Of a stretch of DNA of 64,000 nucleotides, positions 35,017-44,031 are shown in pieces (the stretch's first letter is position 1; each line of letters begins with the position of its first letter). The translations under genes and the position numbers were made by a program. The notes beneath the pieces are model-generated. The model was not told the DNA's origin, searched no databases, and worked only from the letters and a program-made list of their open reading frames with translations. The stretch is from Gammaproteobacteria bacterium (GTDB lineage Bacteria; Pseudomonadota; Gammaproteobacteria; Steroidobacterales; Steroidobacteraceae), in assembly GCA_016874295.1 (NCBI GenBank), contig VGUH01000013.1, positions 1-64,000 on the forward strand, written 5' to 3'.

Positions 35017-36180
35017 TCAGGCGCCGAGCGGACGCAGCAGCGCGCGCGAGATGATGTGTCGCTGGATTTCCGACGTGCCTTCCCAGATGCGTTCGACCCG
35101 GGCGTCGCGCCAGATTCGCTCCAGCGGCAGGTCGGCCATCAGGCCCATGCCGCCGTGGATCTGGATCGCTTCGTCCGCGACGAAGGCCAGGACCTCGGTC
35201 GCCTTCAGCTTGGCCATCGCCATGTCCGCGTCGGTCACGGTGCCCTGGTCGGCTTTCCAGGCCGCTTCCAGGGTCAGCAGTTCCGCGGCCTTGAGCTCCA
35301 TCGCCATGTCGGCGAGCTTGAAGGAGACGCCCTGGAACTTGCCGATCTGCTGGCCGAACTGCCTGCGTTCGGCGGCCCAGCGGATGGCGAGATCCAGGGC
35401 GCGGTCGGCGCGACCGAGACAGGTTGCGGCGACCTGCAGGCGCGTGGCGCCGAGCCACTGGTTGGCGACGTCAAAGCCGCGATGCAACTCACCGAGAATC
35501 TGCGACTTGTGAATGCGGCAATTGTCGAACCGCAGGATGCTGTTGTGATAACCGCGGTGCGAGACGCTGCGGTATCCGTCATCGATCGACAACCCGGGAG
35601 TGTCGCGGTCGATCAGGAAGGCCGTGATCAGGCTGCGCGGCCCGCGCGCCGTCGGTTCCTCGCCGCTCGCGGCGAACAGCACGATGAAGCTCGCTTCGTC
35701 CGCGTGGCTGATGAAGTGCTTGGTGCCGTTGATCACGAAATCGTCGCCGTCGGGCAACGCCCGGGTCTTCATGCTGCGCAGATCGGAGCCGACGTCGGGT
35801 TCCGACATCGCGAGGCAATCGGACCTCTCGCCGCGGATGGCCGGCAGCAGATACCGCTCGCGCTGGGCACCTTGGCAGGCGAGCAGGATGTTCGAGGGCC
35901 GGGCGACGCAGGTCCAGTGCAGGGCATAGTTCGCGCGCCCCAGCTCCTTCTCGTAGAGAATCCAGGTCAGCGTGTCGAGCCCGGCGCCGCCTTCCGCGAC
36001 GGGCATGTTGGCCGCGTACAGGCCGGCCGCCTGCGCCCTGCGCTTCAGCTCGTCGCGCAATTCGGGCCGCAGCCTGCCGGTCGCCTCGATTTCGGCTTCG
36101 TGCGGGTAGAGCTCGCGGACCACGAAGGATCTCGTCGTCTCGACGATCAGGCGCTGCTCATCGGTCAGGGCAAAGTGCAT
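35017..36180 (-). CDS. Acyl-CoA dehydrogenase
   Basis: 387 residues with the full ACAD fold. N-terminal FALTDEQRLIVETTRSF is followed by the FAD/substrate segment CLAMSEPDVGSDLRSMKTRA, INGTKHFISHAD, and the C-terminal RIWRDARVERIWEGTSEIQR. That last block carries the Glu catalytic base in the W-E-G-T-S-E-I-Q pattern of short-chain enzymes. The ATG at 36180 fits the family start; upstream codons are non-homologous. It is first in the operon with the CoA ligase and CaiD-like hydratase, so it may oxidise gamma-butyrobetainyl-CoA to crotonobetainyl-CoA. A divergent promoter region (36181-36263) separates it from the carnitine genes. Confidence 0.87.
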   Translation of the reverse strand: MHFALTDEQRLIVETTRSFVVRELYPHEAEIEATGRLRPELRDELKRRAQAAGLYAANMPVAEGGAGLDTLTWILYEKELGRANYALHWTCVARPSNILLACQGAQRERYLLPAIRGERSDCLAMSEPDVGSDLRSMKTRALPDGDDFVINGTKHFISHADEASFIVLFAASGEEPTARGPRSLITAFLIDRDTPGLSIDDGYRSVSHRGYHNSILRFDNCRIHKSQILGELHRGFDVANQWLGATRLQVAATCLGRADRALDLAIRWAAERRQFGQQIGKFQGVSFKLADMAMELKAAELLTLEAAWKADQGTVTDADMAMAKLKATEVLAFVADEAIQIHGGMGLMADLPLERIWRDARVERIWEGTSEIQRHIISRALLRPLGA

Positions 36181-36263
36181 GATACCCGCTCGTTCGCCGG
36201 TCTCCCGGGATGCGTGGCATGATTGTGCCCTACAAATCGGATTTCGACGACAGACGAGCCTCC

Positions 36264-37184
36264 ATGCCATTACAAATGAATCGCGAGGTCTTCATCACCT
36301 GCGCCCTGACCGGTTCCGGCGCGACGCAGGAACGTTCCGCGCATGTGCCCCGTGCGCCGCGGGACATCGCCGCCAGCGCGATCGCCGCGGCGAAGGCCGG
36401 CGCCGCCGTCGTGCATTGCCATGTCCGCGATCCGGTGTCCGGCAAGCCGAGTCGCGACCCGAAACTGTATCGCGAGGTGACGGACCGCATCCGCGACTCG
36501 GATACCGACGTCGTGATCAACCTGACCGCCGGCATGGGCGGCGACCTGGTGCTCGGGCCGCCCGAGGCGCCGCTGCCCGTGAACCCGGTGGGAACCGACA
36601 TGGGCAGCGCAACGAGCCGCATGGAGCCGATCGCCGACTGCCTGCCCGAAATCTGCACGCTGGATTGCGGCACGATGAATTTCGCCGAGGCGGACTACGT
36701 GATGACCAATACGCCCGCCATGTTGCGGACCATGGGCGGCATGATGAATGCGCTCGGCGTGCGACCGGAGGTCGAGGCCTTCGATACGGGGCACTTGTGG
36801 TTCGCGAAACGCCTGTTCGAGGAGGGCGTGCTGCAGGGTCCGGCACTGGTCCAGCTCTGCATGGGCGTGCCGTGGGGAGCGCCCAACGACCTCAACACCT
36901 TGCTGGCCATGGTCAACAACGTGCCGGCCGACTGGACGTGGTCCGCATTCACCCTGGGGCGTGAGCAGATGGCCTATGTCGCGGCCGCCGTGCTCGCCGG
37001 GGGCAATGTCCGCGTCGGCCTGGAAGACAACCTGTGGCTCAACAAGGGCGTGCTGGCGCGCAACGAGCAGCTCGTGGAACGCGCCGTCGGGATCATCGAG
37101 CGCATGGGCTCCCGCGTGCTGACGCCTGCCGAGGTGCGCCGCAAGCTCGGTTTGACCAAGCGTGCTCCGGTCGCGCGCGCATGA
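36264..37184 (+). CDS. BKACE family beta-keto acid cleavage enzyme (DUF849), CdhC-like
   Basis: 306 residues. The zinc-binding pair is in VVHCHVRDPVSGKPS near residue 50. NLTAGMGG, the segment ending in MNFA, and the C-terminal VRVGLEDNLWLNKG are standard for the family. BKACE enzymes transfer the acyl part of a beta-keto acid to acetyl-CoA, giving acetoacetate and a new CoA thioester. CdhC of the carnitine pathway converts 3-dehydrocarnitine to glycine betainyl-CoA. That role is supported here by the overlapping carnitine dehydrogenase gene. The start could also be the ATG at 36276. Confidence 0.82.
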   Translation: MPLQMNREVFITCALTGSGATQERSAHVPRAPRDIAASAIAAAKAGAAVVHCHVRDPVSGKPSRDPKLYREVTDRIRDSDTDVVINLTAGMGGDLVLGPPEAPLPVNPVGTDMGSATSRMEPIADCLPEICTLDCGTMNFAEADYVMTNTPAMLRTMGGMMNALGVRPEVEAFDTGHLWFAKRLFEEGVLQGPALVQLCMGVPWGAPNDLNTLLAMVNNVPADWTWSAFTLGREQMAYVAAAVLAGGNVRVGLEDNLWLNKGVLARNEQLVERAVGIIERMGSRVLTPAEVRRKLGLTKRAPVARA

Positions 37185-38641
37185 GTCGGCAGGCGGCAAT
37201 CATCGGCGGCGGCGTCATCGGGGGTGGCTGGCTGGCGAGGTTTCTGCTCAATGGCTGGGATGTCGCCATCTTCGATCCCGACCCCGAGGCCGAGCGCAAG
37301 ATTTCCGAAGTGCTGGCGAACGCACGGCGCTCGCTGCCGGGACTCTACGATGCCGCCCTGCCGCCTGAAGGGCAGCTGCGCTATAGCCGCACGATCGAGG
37401 ACGCCGTCCGCGACGCGCAGTGGATCCAGGAGTCCGTTCCCGAGCGGCTCGAGCTGAAGCACGATGCGCTGAGGAAGATCCAGGCCGCCGCGAGCGCCGG
37501 CGCGGTCGTCGGTTCCTCGACCTCGGGCTTCAAACCCTCGGATCTGGGCGCCCGCCTGCAGCGGCCCGGGCAGGTGCTGGTGGCGCACCCGTTCAATCCG
37601 GTCTACCTGCTGCCGCTGGTCGAAGTCGTGCCGCACGCCGGTGCGGAGCCCGCCTTCGTCGAGCGGGCGATGGAGACGCTGCGCTCGATTGGCATGATGC
37701 CGCTGCATCTGCGCCGCGAAATCGACGCGCACGTGGCCGATCGCCTGCTCGAGTCCGTCTGGCGCGAGGCGCTCTGGCTCGTCAAGGACGACGTCGCCAC
37801 CACCTCCGACATCGACGATGCGATCCGCTTCGGCTTCGGCATCCGCTGGGCGCAGATGGGTCTGTTCGAGACCTATCGCATTGCGGGGGGTGAGGCGGGG
37901 ATGGCGCATTTTCTGGCGCAGTTCGGCCCCTGCCTGCAATGGCCCTGGACCCGGCTGACCGACGTTCCCGACCTGGATGCGACCCTGATCGGAAAGATCT
38001 CGAGCCAGTCCGATACCCAGTCGGGCGCGCGCAGCATCCGTGAGCTCGAGCGCCTGCGCGACGACAACCTCGTGGCGATGATGCGCGCGCTGAAGGGCCG
38101 CGACTGGGCGTCCGGCCGTACGCATCGCGAGCATGATGCACGGCTGCGCGGTCGGGTTGCCGCACCCGACTGGTCGCAGCCGGTCGAGACCGCAGCGCGT
38201 ACCGTGCCGGTGGACTGGACCGACCCTGACGGACACATGAACGAGGCGCGCTACTGCGAATTGTTCAGCGATGCGGCGGACCGTTTGCTTGAACTGATCG
38301 GTTGCGATTCCGGCGTCCCGGCCCGTGGTGGCCGCTACGTCACGGCCGAATCACATCTGCAGCGCCTCGCAGAGGCGCGGTTGGCCGACCGCGTGCGTGT
38401 AACGACCCAGTTGCTCGCCAGCGCCGGGGACAGGCTGCACCTTTTCAGCAGGATGCACGCCGCGGGCGGGCGGTTGCTTGCCACGGCGGAACAGCTGCTG
38501 GTCCACGTCACGCTGGCCACGCGGCGTGCATCGCCGCCCGCCGAGGCCCTGCAAGCGAGACTGCGCGAGATCCAGTCGCTGCACGCCGCATTGCCGCGGC
38601 CCGAAGCCCTGTATTGTGGACGGAAGACGCCGGGCGGCTGA
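37181..38641 (+). CDS. L-carnitine 3-dehydrogenase fused to a betainyl-CoA thioesterase (CdhA-CdhB type)
   Basis: 486 residues in two parts. Residues 1-320 are a 3-hydroxyacyl-CoA dehydrogenase-type NAD enzyme (AAIIGGGVIGGGWLARF; the active-site His in VAHPFNPVYLLPLVEVV). Residues 340-480 are a hotdog thioesterase (VPVDWTDPDGHMNEARY). This two-domain architecture is known for L-carnitine dehydrogenases (EC 1.1.1.108). The first part oxidises carnitine to 3-dehydrocarnitine and the second hydrolyses betainyl-CoA to betaine. The ATG overlaps the TGA of the BKACE gene (ATGA), so all three activities are translationally coupled. Confidence 0.85.
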   Translation: MSRQAAIIGGGVIGGGWLARFLLNGWDVAIFDPDPEAERKISEVLANARRSLPGLYDAALPPEGQLRYSRTIEDAVRDAQWIQESVPERLELKHDALRKIQAAASAGAVVGSSTSGFKPSDLGARLQRPGQVLVAHPFNPVYLLPLVEVVPHAGAEPAFVERAMETLRSIGMMPLHLRREIDAHVADRLLESVWREALWLVKDDVATTSDIDDAIRFGFGIRWAQMGLFETYRIAGGEAGMAHFLAQFGPCLQWPWTRLTDVPDLDATLIGKISSQSDTQSGARSIRELERLRDDNLVAMMRALKGRDWASGRTHREHDARLRGRVAAPDWSQPVETAARTVPVDWTDPDGHMNEARYCELFSDAADRLLELIGCDSGVPARGGRYVTAESHLQRLAEARLADRVRVTTQLLASAGDRLHLFSRMHAAGGRLLATAEQLLVHVTLATRRASPPAEALQARLREIQSLHAALPRPEALYCGRKTPGG

Positions 38642-38661
38642 ATCGTCCCGCAGGGTGGCGC

Positions 38662-39111
38662 ATGAGCCGTGACGAGGCCTGGATGACGGAGGCGATCGCG
38701 CTCGCGAAGCGCGCCGAAGGAATGGGCGAGGTCCCGGTCGGCGCGCTGGTCGTGCGCGACGGCAAGCTGCTCGGCGAGGGCTGGAACCAGCCGATCGCAG
38801 CGCATGACCCGACCGCCCATGCCGAGATCCTCGCGCTTCGCGCGGCGGCCGCGGCGGTGGCGGACTACCGCCTGGGCGGTGCGACGCTCTACGTGACGCT
38901 CGAACCGTGCCCGATGTGCGCGGCGGCGATCGTGCACGCGCGCATCGCGCGGCTGGTATTCGGCGCCTGGGACCCGCGCCAGGGCGCCGCTGGCAGTGCG
39001 TTCAATCTGATTGCCTCGGACGCGTTGAACCACCGCGTCGACGTGCTCGGTGGCGTCCTGTCACAGGAGTGCGGTGCCTTACTTCGCGGGTTCTTTGCCG
39101 GGCGCCGCTGA
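38662..39111 (+). CDS. tadA: tRNA-specific adenosine deaminase
   Basis: 149 residues with the zinc-deaminase signatures THAEI-type (DPTAHAEILAL, catalytic Glu) and EPCPMCAAAIVHARI (two zinc Cys). TadA converts A34 to inosine in tRNA-Arg(ACG) and is usually essential. The start at 38662 lies 20 bases after the carnitine gene stop. The frame open further upstream is unrelated. The 3' end overlaps the convergent mltF gene by 33 bases; tadA and mltF are neighbours in many gammaproteobacteria. Confidence 0.93.
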   Translation: MSRDEAWMTEAIALAKRAEGMGEVPVGALVVRDGKLLGEGWNQPIAAHDPTAHAEILALRAAAAAVADYRLGGATLYVTLEPCPMCAAAIVHARIARLVFGAWDPRQGAAGSAFNLIASDALNHRVDVLGGVLSQECGALLRGFFAGRR

Positions 39112-40506
39112 GGGCGTCTCATCGGGCACCATCCAGCGCAGCAACTCTGCGTAGGTCTGGACGTTGCGGACGAAGCCGACCGGTTCCCAGCCGCGCGCGT
39201 AGCCGCGTTTCAGCGTCTCGTAGTGACGCTCCTGGGCAAGCAGGGGCAAGTTGTCGCGTACGTCCGGCCAGCGGTCGGGATCCTGGCCGCGGCGCTGCGT
39301 CAGGATGCGTGCGTCCTCGAGGTGGCCGTAGCCGACGTTGTAGGCCGCGAGCGTCAGCCAGGTGCGGTCCGGATCTGGAATCCGTTCCGGGATCGTCCGC
39401 TCGACGATCTGCAGGTAGCGCGCGCCGCCGAAAATGCTCTCGCGCGGATCGGCGCGGTCAGTGATGCCGACGCGCCTGGCCGTTTCCGCGGTCAGCATCA
39501 TGAGCCCCTGGACGCCGGTCGGAGAAACCGAAGCCGCATCCCAGCGCGATTCCTGGTAGCCGACGGCCGCGAGCAATCGCCAGTCGATCCCGGTCTCGGC
39601 GGCCGCTTCCTGGAACCAGGCCTGGAAACGGGGCAGCCGCTCGCGGACGCCGGCCACGAAATTGGCCGCATCGACGCGATCCAAGCGCACCAACGCGCGG
39701 CGGTTGCGTTCGAGAATGTCCCCAAGCCTGCCGGCCGCCGCCATGCCGGCGAAGAAGCGCTCGAGTTCAGGCAGCAGGTCCTTGCCGTGTGGCGACACGG
39801 CCCATGCCACCGCCTCCGCCTCCGCGACGCGGAATGCCGGCCGCAGGTCGGGAAAGAAGTGCCGGCCCAGCGAGAACTCGACGGAGTCCGCGATCGTGAG
39901 ATCCGCATCGCCGCGCGCGACGCGGCCAAGCACGTCCAGGGCATCGGCGTCGCGAACCTCGGTCCAGGCCAGGTCGTGTACCTGCGTCGCGAGCTGCGCC
40001 AGCGCCGTCGCATGGGCGGAGTCGTGCGGCACGACCACGCGCCGGCCAACCAGGTCGGCCGCTGCCCTGGGCAAGGGGTCCTGCACACGGTAGATGACAT
40101 ACTGGTCGATGCGCTGGAAAACCGGCCCGAAGCGTACGCGAGGCGGACGCCCGCCACTCGTCACGATCCCGGCGGCGGCGACCTGCGCGAGATTTCTGGC
40201 GACGGCGTCCAGCGCGGCTGCGGACGAGCGGACGACTCGCAGCTCGAGGCGCACCTTCAGGTGCTCGGCGAATGCGCGCGCGAGCTCGTACTCCGGGCCC
40301 TCGGGCCCGGCAGCGCCCTCGTAGTAGGCCATCGGGCTGCTGCGGGTCACCGCTTGGATCGCACCCTGAGCGAGTATCTGCTCGAGGGCGCCGGGCATCC
40401 GCGAACAGGTGCCGATCATGAACGAGGCCAGAATGATCGCCGGGATGCCAAACCGGCTGCGGAGTCGCCACCGGGGCGACGCGGCGGGCGCGGTTTCCGG
40501 GTGCAT
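39079..40506 (-). CDS. mltF: Membrane-bound lytic murein transglycosylase F
   Basis: 475 residues. An N-terminal hydrophobic segment (IPAIILASFMIGTC) anchors or exports the protein. Residues 50-270 form an SBP_bac_3-type regulatory domain. From about residue 290 there is an SLT domain with the catalytic Glu in GYQESRWDAASVSPTGVQGLMML. MltF cleaves peptidoglycan between MurNAc and GlcNAc to give 1,6-anhydro ends. The length and domain order match E. coli MltF. Confidence 0.92.
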   Translation of the reverse strand: MHPETAPAASPRWRLRSRFGIPAIILASFMIGTCSRMPGALEQILAQGAIQAVTRSSPMAYYEGAAGPEGPEYELARAFAEHLKVRLELRVVRSSAAALDAVARNLAQVAAAGIVTSGGRPPRVRFGPVFQRIDQYVIYRVQDPLPRAAADLVGRRVVVPHDSAHATALAQLATQVHDLAWTEVRDADALDVLGRVARGDADLTIADSVEFSLGRHFFPDLRPAFRVAEAEAVAWAVSPHGKDLLPELERFFAGMAAAGRLGDILERNRRALVRLDRVDAANFVAGVRERLPRFQAWFQEAAAETGIDWRLLAAVGYQESRWDAASVSPTGVQGLMMLTAETARRVGITDRADPRESIFGGARYLQIVERTIPERIPDPDRTWLTLAAYNVGYGHLEDARILTQRRGQDPDRWPDVRDNLPLLAQERHYETLKRGYARGWEPVGFVRNVQTYAELLRWMVPDETPSAAPGKEPAK

Positions 40507-40563
40507 TGATGTAGAATAGCGCTTCCGGATCAGCCCGCTATGACGGGTGCCGGAATCCCGGAC

Positions 40564-40740
<177 letters not shown>

Positions 40741-41407
40741 CCAAAACTGGCTGTCCCGGATTTCCGGGCCGGACGAACGACGCCATCCGACACGTCGAAA
40801 AGCACGGCCACACGGAGGGAGACGCGCCAGCCTTTCCGACCGGCGTTGCAGGCTTTTAGCGAGTGCCGGCCGACTCTGGGGGTTCGAGCTCATTCCAATC
40901 TCGCTCAGCGGGTCGAAGCCGGGCGGCAGCTCGGCCGTTCCCTCCGGGAAGCCGTTTCGCTCCAGGATATAGGCCAGTATATCGGCGTACGTGTTGGCAG
41001 TCAGATTGCGCCGGTCCTTGCGCTTTGGCGGCATCTCGGTCTGCATGAAGTCGAACAGGTCGCCCAGCGTCCAGTTGACCCAGTTGGACAGAAACTCCTC
41101 ACCCACCAGCGCGGGCGCATCCTCACCAAAATCCCCGGACAGGTCTCGCAGGTGACAACGCTTGCAATGTTCGAGGTACTGCGCCTCGCCGCGCCGGCTT
41201 TGCTCGTTGGAATAGACGCCGTCCCGAACCGAGGTGCTCGTCGCCAGGAGGCTGGCGGACGGAACCGTATCCGGCAGCAATGGCCGGCCTGTTACCTGCG
41301 CGCAGGCAGAAAAGACCAGCACGGCGGTAACGACGCAGATCGACGCGATACCCCCCGGCGCCCTTCTGGCAGCGGATAATCCGACCACGGCGCTGCGCAT
41401 TGGGCGC

Positions 41408-42831
41408 TCAAGCCTTCGCGATCTCTCGCATGTACCACGCGGCAAAGCCTGACGGCTCTTCCTCGTGAACGGAGTAACGGCCGGACCGGTAACCGCCCGA
41501 TTTGGTGCCAACGTGATTGTTCTCGACGATCCAGGCGTCTTCCTTGATGGTGATATCCCACAGCGCCATTAGCCTATCCGGATGGTAGTCCCTGCCTGCT
41601 TCAGCTTCAGGATGCACTAACCAGAGTATTTCGCTGTCCGTCAGCTCGGGGCCTCGCGGCGTGAACCGAACGACTGCCACGTGGTCGTCGTAAGCCTGCC
41701 AGTAGCCGGTCGAATAACCGGTTATGCCGATCGCTGTGTCGTGTGTCCAGTCCTTGATGCCCGGAAGCAAGGGCGCCAGTGGTTTGCCGTCCAGCGATCC
41801 GGTTAGGAATCCCGGATTCAGCGCGCCGTCATACGGCCCTCCGGAACCCGTTCCCTTGTCCGCGGCGAGCTCCGGCCCGAGCCAGTCGGCGACTCGGCTG
41901 TCGTGACGCTGCTGGCGCGCATCCGACAGGCTGTAGTCCCAGTTATGGGTGGTCACCAGGTTCTGGTGCGCGGGACCGCAGTGATAGCACTCGAGAAAAT
42001 TCTCGAGCGCCAGTTTCCAGTTGGCCCTGATGGGATACTGCTGTCGGGCGCCGACCTTCAGATCCGCCAGCCCATACCGTGCAGCGACGTTCCTGAAGCC
42101 GTATGCAGTGATCGCATCGAAGTCCGGCGGCGTCTCGCTGCGGGAGAAGTTCAGAAATATATGGCCTTCTTCCACGCGCATATGGCACGGAACCAGGCCG
42201 TTGGCGTTCATGTCGAAATCTTCGTGGACATCGTATGCTTCGATGAGGCTGCCGCCCAGATCGTACATCCAGGCGTGATATGGGCAGCGATCACCTGGGC
42301 GTTGCCACTCTCCCCTAGTTGGCGGACCGACAGCCGCTCGTCCTCCGGTCGGGGATCTCCGTCGTGCCGGCACAGGCGTGATCCGCGATGACGGCAGACG
42401 TTGTTGAATGCCCGGATGTTTCCTGACTCGTCGCGCAGGACGATGACACTCTCGCCGAGGCCGAACTTGAACACGAAGTAATCGCCGGTGTCCGGAATCC
42501 GGCTCGCGTGGTCGGCGAGGAGCCAGAAGTTTTCGGCGATATAGCGCTCGTCCTTCTTGTAATGCTCGTCGTCGTAATAGTATTCGGCCGGTATCGTGCG
42601 GCCCGCCCGCCATTCCTTTGAAGTTTCACTGTTGGCAGCGGCGGCTCGAGCCGGCTTCACGTCGGCTGACCGGGATGCGGCGTAACCGGCGTCGGGCATC
42701 GCAAATGCGGCTGCGGCGCCGGCGGCGACAGTCGTCTTGGCGAAATCGCGGCGACTCAATACCCGCCTGGCGCGCTTCACGCCGCTCGCCCCCGGAAACC
42801 GCGAATTTTCTTCGTCCTTCTTCATGGTCAT
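41408..42831 (-). pseudogene. Tat-signal Rieske oxygenase alpha subunit with a frameshift
   Basis: Two overlapping frames join into one protein of about 474 residues. The first (from the ATG at 42831, with GAGG upstream) has a twin-arginine signal LSRRDFAKTTVAAG, then NNVCRHRGSRLC, the first Rieske half. The second frame resumes with CPYHAWMYDLGG, the second Rieske half, and continues with the mononuclear iron site ENFLECYHCGPAHQN to the end. One base is missing near 42286 (between GATCGC and TGCCC on the minus strand). Choline, betaine and carnitine-type monooxygenases share this E-C-Y-H-C site, but the substrate is unknown. A Tat signal is unusual because ring-hydroxylating oxygenases are normally cytosolic. 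Confidence 0.75.
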
Positions 42832-42909
42832 CGCCGCCTCGCTTATTGCTGCCGTTATCAGGTAGCTCGGTATGGATCGGCTGGATCCGTATAAAGCCCT
42901 CCAGACTGC

Positions 42910-43026
42910 CTATTCGAATTCGGTCCAGGTAGTTTTGAGTTCGGTGTAATCGTCGAATGCATGCATCGACTTGTCGCGCCCGTTGCCGCTCTGCTTGAAG
43001 CCGCCGAACGGCAAGGGATAGGACAT
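42910..43026 (-). pseudogene. C-terminal tail of an aldehyde dehydrogenase
   Basis: The minus-strand frame reads LPFGGFKQSGNGRDKS, then HAFDDYTELKTTW, and stops at TAG 42910-42912. This is the last block of PuuC/BetB-type NAD aldehyde dehydrogenases. Only about 38 of roughly 490 residues remain; the match stops at about 43026. It lies 78 bases upstream of the Rieske start on the same strand. Confidence 0.75.
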
Positions 43027-43487
43027 TCAAACGCCTATTTCTGTCAAGGGGAGGGCGTGAGCCCGCGTGTGTTGGTTGCGCACCGGAGGCGACCGGGGCC
43101 TGTGTGCGGTGGTGGGGGCGACGGAAAGGAGCGCGACCGGGGTGGGCAGCGACTGAGGGCGGGTTGACGACGGCGACGGAGCGGTCCTCGAGGCACGAAC
43201 TTCGCCGCTGCCGGTGTCGTGGCGCAAAGGGAGGAGCACCCGCGGCGCAGCAGCGACGCGGATTTGCGAGCCGGGTGATCAGTTCAGCGTCCGATCGAAG
43301 TGGTAGCCGGGGTCGGGCGGTGCTGCGGCCGGGTCCCACGCCGGGGACTGATCGAACGCGAAGGCGGCGGTGCCGATCCCTTCAGCCGCGAGTTCGGGCG
43401 GGTCGCGGGCGCGCGGGGCGCCCACGAGATTGCGCGGCGCGGTACAACGCCGCGATGCAGGGGCGATGCGGCCCGCAATGAGCGCCG
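43027..43487. other. Unassigned GC-rich stretch with one protein-like tail
   Basis: Most of this stretch is low-information GC-rich sequence. On the minus strand a frame ending at TGA 43279-43281 reads AAEGIGTAAFAFDQSPAWDP and ends YHFDRTLN. It has protein-like composition but no start, and I do not recognise it. It fits the pattern of retained gene tails around it. Confidence 0.35.
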
Positions 43488-43645
43488 TACTACCTGCGAG
43501 TGCGGGAACGTGGAATGAGCAGTACCACCGCCCTCGTGGCGCTGAGCCGCAAGCTGGCCAAGGTCAGCTTCGCTCTGCTGCGGACAGATACCCGGTTCGT
43601 TCCCTCGACAACCGAAACAGCTTGCGCGGTGACATCGAATCTATT
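43488..43645 (+). pseudogene. IS110-family transposase C-terminal remnant
   Basis: The plus frame reads YYLRVRERGMSSTTALVAL, then SRKLAKVSFALLRTDTRF. In IS110/IS1111 transposases the C-terminal helix region has R-x-R-x-x-G-K-x-x-x-x-A-L-V-A-L-x-R-K-L. The catalytic N-terminus and the rest of the gene are absent. The frame runs on to a TGA at 43674, past the point where the next remnant begins. Confidence 0.45.
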
Positions 43646-43647
43646 CA

Positions 43648-43779
43648 CAGAAGCTCCACGGCGTCGTCTCGTCTGAGCTCTCCTGGATGTTCGAAATCAA
43701 CAAGGACATGCTGACCATGCTCACCAACATGGGCGGCGAGATCTACAAGAAGTACCGGATTTATGAGCGGGGGCTTTAA
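43648..43779 (+). pseudogene. C-terminal tail of a GNAT-like N-acetyltransferase
   Basis: The plus frame KLHGVVSSELSWMFEINKDM followed by NMGGEIYKKYRIYERGL ends at TAA 43777-43779. ELSWxxExN..M....GG..YK.YRIYE is the usual end of a group of GNAT acetyltransferases of about 370 residues. Its stop codon shares the sequence TTAA with the stop of the remnant on the opposite strand. Confidence 0.5.
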
Positions 43780-43962
43780 CGGTGCGCTTTGTTCGAAGCG
43801 ATCATGCGTCCGAGATCGCTCGCGGACCCAACCGCAGACGCATCGTCAAATGCAAATGGAAGGCTTTGAGAGTTAAGCGGGTTGGCCCGGCGTTCACCTG
43901 AAAATGCAGGTGCGGATCGATGAACTCGCCGGTGTCGCCGAGCCGGGCGATGATAGCGCACC
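43776..43962 (-). pseudogene. C-terminal fragment of an M23-type peptidase, frameshifted
   Basis: The minus frame IIARLGDTGEFIDPHLHFQV carries the GDTG....PHLHF zinc/active-site block of M23 (LytM) endopeptidases. After VNAG the family sequence resumes in another frame (NPLNSQSLPFAFD), so one base has been lost near 43893. The expected N-terminal part is absent. It ends at TAA 43776-43778, tail-to-tail with the GNAT remnant. Confidence 0.55.
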
Positions 43963-44031
43963 GGCGGCTGATTGCTCTAGCGCTACCCACGCTGCGGTAC
44001 GATATAGCGACTTCCCGCCTAAGGAATTTCC

